A DNA stretch of 35,105 nucleotides from contig CAZOKN010000016.1 of assembly GCA_964580525.1 (NCBI GenBank), positions 1 through 35,105 of the forward strand, written 5' to 3'. Both the position numbers and the translations under genes were made by a program. The DNA comes from CAZOKN01 sp964580525. Lineage in GTDB: Bacteria > Pseudomonadota > Alphaproteobacteria > Rickettsiales > UBA6187. This document shows positions 32,051-35,105 of this stretch, one piece after another (within the stretch, counting starts at the first letter, position 1; every line of letters starts with the position of its first letter). The notes under the pieces were generated by a model that worked only from the letters and a program-made list of their open reading frames with translations, was not told the origin of the DNA and did no database searches.

Positions 32051-32686
32051 CTAATTGGCAGTTTTATCTTTAAATTCGCATAACTTTGCAATTTCACACT
32101 TATAACATTCTGGTTTTCTGGCCTTGCAGACATATCTGCCATGCAGAATAAGCCAGTGATGAGCGTGTTGTTGCCATTTTTTAGGTATAGCTTTTATTAA
32201 ATTATCCCCTGTAGTTTCCGGTGTTTTTGTTTTCACAATTCCAATGCGATTGCTAACTCTAAAAACATGAGTATCAACTGCAATGGTTGGCCAGCCAAAA
32301 GCACAATTTAAAACCACATTCGCTGTTTTAATCCCCACACCCGGTAAAGCATTCAATGCATCAAAATCTTCTGGAACAATGCTACTATGCTTTGCTATCA
32401 ACATTTGGCTTAATGCTATGATATTTTTAGCTTTGGAATTAAAAAGACCTATGGTTTTTATATATTTTTTCAATTCATCTAAACCAAGCGCTACCATTTT
32501 TTCTGGCGTATCCACTGCTTTAAATAATGCTTTAGTCGCTTTATTGACTCCCACATCAGTGGCTTGCGCAGATAAAACAACAGCTACCAACAAAGTATAG
32601 TTGTTCACATATTCTAATTCGGTTTTTGGTTCTGGATTATTTTTGGAAAATATGGAGAATATTTTATCGATTTTTTTTATATCCAT
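32051..32686 (-). CDS. nth: endonuclease III (DNA glycosylase/AP lyase)
   Basis: The 211-residue protein has the same length as E. coli Nth. It removes oxidised pyrimidines and cuts abasic sites in base excision repair. The helix-hairpin-helix LPGVGIKTANVVL carries the catalytic Lys, and the catalytic Asp is in AVDTHVFRV. The [4Fe-4S] loop is intact, with Cys spacing C-x6-C-x2-C-x5-C near the C-terminus. It starts 4 bp after the stop of an orphan gene on the same strand, implying co-transcription, and abuts the convergent small membrane-protein gene. Confidence 0.96.
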   Translation of the reverse strand: MDIKKIDKIFSIFSKNNPEPKTELEYVNNYTLLVAVVLSAQATDVGVNKATKALFKAVDTPEKMVALGLDELKKYIKTIGLFNSKAKNIIALSQMLIAKHSSIVPEDFDALNALPGVGIKTANVVLNCAFGWPTIAVDTHVFRVSNRIGIVKTKTPETTGDNLIKAIPKKWQQHAHHWLILHGRYVCKARKPECYKCEIAKLCEFKDKTAN

Positions 32687-32690
32687 CGTT

Positions 32691-33113
32691 CTAGCCAGGT
32701 TGTGATTCAGCTGCGGGAGCAGGCTGAACTTCTGGTGCGGCAGATGTTTCCGCAGCAGGAGCTTGTGTGGTTGGCGCAGCTTCCGTCGCCTTAGATTCTA
32801 CAACAGGTTTTTCAACTTTACCAATAGATTCCAATTTTTCGCGCTCAATAACATCAGGTATCCTACAATTAACATGCACGACATGGTGTGGGGAGGCAAT
32901 AGCACTGGTTTCTATAGCTTTTGCAACTGTTTCAGCTTTAACGGATTTGAAAGAATCCTTCTTTTCATAAACATGATATTCGTCAAAATCAGCTTCTTTG
33001 CGCTTTAATAATGGCAAATCGACCAGAGAAAATTCCTCTTTGGAAGCTGAATCCAACTCTAAAAAAGGCATTTTCGGAGCATTTAGCTCAGAATTATCGA
33101 TAATTTCTTTCAT
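32691..33113 (-). CDS. orphan 140-residue acidic protein with a Pro/Ala-rich tail, upstream of nth
   Basis: Not recognised. The first two thirds are acidic and mixed helical (FLELDSASKEEFSLVDLPLL). A single Cys lies in the central HVVHVNCRIPDVIE segment. The last 35 residues are low-complexity Ala/Pro/Thr/Glu (APTTQ, APAAE repeats). It has no signal peptide or membrane helix. The ATG at 33113 lacks a strong Shine-Dalgarno. The tight 4-bp junction with nth argues it is real and translated. Confidence 0.65.
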   Translation of the reverse strand: MKEIIDNSELNAPKMPFLELDSASKEEFSLVDLPLLKRKEADFDEYHVYEKKDSFKSVKAETVAKAIETSAIASPHHVVHVNCRIPDVIEREKLESIGKVEKPVVESKATEAAPTTQAPAAETSAAPEVQPAPAAESQPG

Positions 33114-33270
33114 ATAACAATACCATCCAATATGAATGTATTGTTAATAATACACAATAAAGATTAACAAAAGGTTAACCTCATCTATTTCTAAAATGCA
33201 ATATTTACCTTAAAAATCAAATAGTTATGTGATATTGGCATATATTATTGCGTATTTATGTAAAATTTTC

Positions 33271-33299
33271 TTGTCTTGGGAGCAATAAACTCCTATTAA
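33271..33299 (+). promoter_or_regulatory. tRNA-Arg promoter
   Basis: The -35 is TTGTCT (33271-33276), the spacer 17 nt and the -10 TATTAA (33294-33299), placing the start about 6 nt before the tRNA. The rest of the 33114-33270 stretch is AT-rich, with a short dyad TGTATT/AATACA (33137-33154) upstream of the orphan gene. Confidence 0.6.
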
Positions 33300-33311
33300 T
33301 GTGCACCCCAC

Positions 33312-33388
33312 GCACCCGTAGCTCAATTGGATAGAGCATCTGACTACGGATCAGAAGGTTAGGAGTTCGAATCTCTTCGGGTGCACCA
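33312..33388 (+). tRNA. tRNA-Arg (anticodon ACG)
   Basis: The acceptor GCACCCG pairs with CGGGTGC. The D arm is GCTC...GAGC, and the anticodon stem TCTGA/TCAGA encloses the loop CTACGGA with anticodon ACG. The TTCGAAT T-loop, discriminator A and encoded CCA (33386-33388) are present. Its 3' end is the probable attachment site used by the integrase immediately downstream. Confidence 0.96.
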
Positions 33389-33500
33389 CAATCTCTCTAA
33401 GACAATCCAAGCAAATCTAAAAACCCTAGACAAAACAATGATTTTCTCTTATCGATAATCTATTGCATTCTAAGGTGACCTATGAAAATCTATGATTTTT

Positions 33501-33549
33501 GGGGGCAGATTAGGGGGCATGTTTGTGTAACTGAATGTATCATGCCCCC
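33501..33549 (+). repeat. GGGGGCA repeats and inverted repeat before the integrase, candidate integrase-binding sites
   Basis: GGGGGCA occurs directly at 33501-33507 and 33513-33519. GGGGGCATG (33513-33521) forms a perfect inverted repeat with CATGCCCCC (33541-33549) across a 19-nt loop, ending 3 nt before the chosen integrase start. Such G-rich repeats between a tRNA and a P4-type integrase fit arm-type binding or autoregulation sites. The 33389-33500 stretch has no other visible feature. Confidence 0.6.
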
Positions 33550-33552
33550 AAA

Positions 33553-34783
33553 ATGAAGCTAAATGACCAAAAATGTAAGAATGCCAAACCACAAAACAAC
33601 CCATATAAGTTATTTGATGGAGGTGGTTTATATCTAGAAATAATGCCAAGTGGTGGTAGGTTATGGCGTTTAAAGTATAGATTTGCGAAAAAGGAAAAGC
33701 GACTGAGCTTCGGGAGTTATCCATTAATTTCGTTGAAAGACGCCAGAATAAAAAGAGATGATGCAAAGATCATAATCGAAAATGGTGAAGACCCAGCAGT
33801 TATAAAACGAGAAGAGAAGATTCTAAAACAGGTTAATTCAGAAAATACTTTTGAGGCTATTGCTCGGGAATGGCTAGAAAAACGCAAAGGTGAAATTGAT
33901 GACAGGACAAGAATTAGCGTTCAAAGGCGATTGGAACGCAATTTATTTCCAAAAATCGGAAAACTGCCTATAAAATCAGTTACTCCCCCTGTTTTATTAA
34001 GTGCTTTGAAAGAAGTTGAAGCGAGAGGAGTTCTTGATACTGTAAAACGTGTCCGGCAAGCAACAGGACAAATATTCCGCTATGCCATAGCAAAAGGAAT
34101 GGCAAGTTATAACCCATCACAAGATATATCAGATGCACTAAAAACTTCAGAAGTTAAAAATCTCAAAGCTTTACCCCTTGCGGAACTTCCTAATTTATTG
34201 AGAAAAATAAACCGTAACGACGCCAGACTTTTTAAGCAAACATCTCTCGCACTTCGTTTAATGGTTCTTACATTTCTGCGCAAGAAAGAATTAAGCCATG
34301 CAAAATGGGAAGAGTTTAATTTCGAGAACAAGTTATGGCTTATTCCTGCCCATCGCATGAAGATGAGAAAAGAACATATCGTGCCCCTTTCAAGTCAGGC
34401 CATTGAAATATTGCAAGAACTAAAAGAAATGAATGGAAGCTGGGAATATGTTTTTCCAAGCCGTGTCAGACCGAACTCTCCTATGCATGAAGATACTATA
34501 TTAAGGGCTTTNNNNNNNNNNACTTGGATATAAAGGTGAGGCTACCATTCATGGATTCCGAGCTTTGGCTATGACAACCTTAATGGAAGAGCTTGGTTAT
34601 CGTTATGAAGTACCAAACCTACAACTTGCTCACTCTAAAGGTGATGGCGTTAGAAAAGCGTACGATAGAACACAGTTTTTAGATGAGCGTACAAAGATGA
34701 TGCAGGAGTGGGCTGATTATGTTGAAACCATATCAAGTCAAAATGGAAATATAATAAACGGTAAATTTGCAAAGGTGGTATAA
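33553..34783 (+). CDS. P4-type tyrosine site-specific integrase (interrupted by an assembly gap)
   Basis: The N-terminal DUF4102-type arm-binding domain (MKLNDQKCKNAKP, LFDGGGLYLEIMPSG, WRLKYRF, SFGSYPLISLKDAR) leads to the SAM-like core-binding domain (about 95-190) and the catalytic domain. Catalytic residues are visible: Arg in TFLRKKEL, HGFR (His and Arg) at 34552-34563, His in LAHSKGD and the nucleophile Tyr in RKAYDRTQ. The 10-N gap (34512-34521) separates ...ILRA from LGYKGEATIHGFR in another frame. A true gap of a multiple of three restores one intact gene. It lies 164 bp after tRNA-Arg, the typical position for an island integrase. The ATG at 33553 matches the family N-terminus; an in-frame ATG at 33535 would add six residues. 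Confidence 0.9.
34512..34521. other. 10-N assembly gap inside the integrase
   Basis: Ten Ns occur here. The frame after the gap is shifted by +1 against the frame before it, exactly as at 2065-2074, so a true length divisible by three is implied. Only a few residues of the segment before the HxxR motif are lost. Confidence 0.95.
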
Positions 34784-34784
34784 G

Positions 34785-35105
34785 ATGGAGAGCTTAGATT
34801 ATTGGCGGTTATGTGATGATCTTACCATTACACAAGCTGCGCTACTGATGATAGGAATAGACCCTTCTGGAGAATATCATTATATTGAAAATTGGGATTT
34901 TCATAGACGACCTGAAGGCTATGAAGCAATAAAAACAGCATTAAAAGCCGCTGTTCATTCGAAAAAAATAACAGCAACAGTGCGCTACGAAGCTTGGGAA
35001 AGAGGTTGGAATCAAGAACCTGAAAGTGATGAATTGTGCCATGAAGAAAATGGAAGACGGTTTATTTTTAAACAAGAACCAGATTGGATAAATACTACTA
35101 TTTCA
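34785..35105 (+). CDS. cargo gene of the integrated element, 5' part only
   Basis: An open frame of 107 codons runs off the right edge. The ATG at 34785 lies one base after the integrase TAA, with AAAGGTGG 6 nt upstream. The protein begins MESLDYWRLCDDLTITQAALL followed by MIGIDPSGE. I know similar N-termini (a W, then an xxLTxxQAAxLIxGxDP stretch) from small proteins encoded right after P4-type integrases, whose function is not established. The segment shown is rich in Trp and charged residues. The tight junction suggests co-expression with the integrase. Confidence 0.75.
   Translation, partial: MESLDYWRLCDDLTITQAALLMIGIDPSGEYHYIENWDFHRRPEGYEAIKTALKAAVHSKKITATVRYEAWERGWNQEPESDELCHEENGRRFIFKQEPDWINTTIS

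Overview
The window is AT-rich (roughly 35-40% G+C by eye) chromosomal DNA of a Gram-negative bacterium, most likely an alphaproteobacterium. Grounds: a PstA with the long N-terminal extension usual in that class, an RpoH with the QKKLFFNLRR box, the rpoH / rluD / small membrane protein neighbourhood, and outer-membrane systems (two-partner secretion, phosphate porin). The exact lineage is inference. Two 10-N assembly gaps (2065-2074 and 34512-34521) each break one real gene. In both cases the reading frame is restored if the true gap is a multiple of three.

Layout. 1-3030: the 5' half of a minus-strand tRNA with its promoter, a ZntB/CorA-type metal transporter and, divergently, an MsbA-like ABC exporter. 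3031-5797: a cold-shock pair, a CspA-family protein with a long hairpin-rich leader and a DEAD-box RNA helicase. Between them, from 3629 to 3809, lies a very regular structured element: a 25-position closing helix around four hairpin arms, ending 18 nt before the helicase start. It is the most striking undescribed signal in the window.

5831-14604: a surface-protein locus. On the minus strand an apparent operon encodes a 1746-residue two-partner secretion exoprotein (TpsA, HMW1-like C-terminal cysteine pair), its outer-membrane transporter TpsB and a PAPS-type sulfotransferase. A periplasmic transglutaminase-like cysteine protease (BTLCP/LapG-like family) is encoded convergently. 14847-20503: phosphate uptake, transcribed pstS - OprP-type porin - pstC - pstA - pstB, leading into the TpsA operon on the same strand. 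No phoU is present.

20593-25857: a 4-oxalocrotonate-tautomerase-like protein, a glutathione S-transferase, three YceI-family periplasmic proteins around a cytochrome b561, a small membrane protein and a TrkH potassium transporter. 26005-33113: the ABC-F ATPase Uup, an unrecognised 573-residue protein with an internal duplication, RpoH (sigma-32) with a near-consensus promoter, RluD, a small anchored protein, endonuclease III and an orphan acidic, Pro/Ala-tailed protein. 33312-35105: tRNA-Arg(ACG) followed by a P4-type tyrosine integrase and the first cargo gene of an integrated element that runs off the right edge.

The themes are stress response (cold shock RNA remodelling, heat-shock sigma factor), phosphate scavenging and a secreted adhesin. 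The pst-TPS adjacency and the TpsA/TpsB/sulfotransferase/protease grouping suggest a surface protein that could be phosphate-linked, modified and releasable. That functional link is inference.
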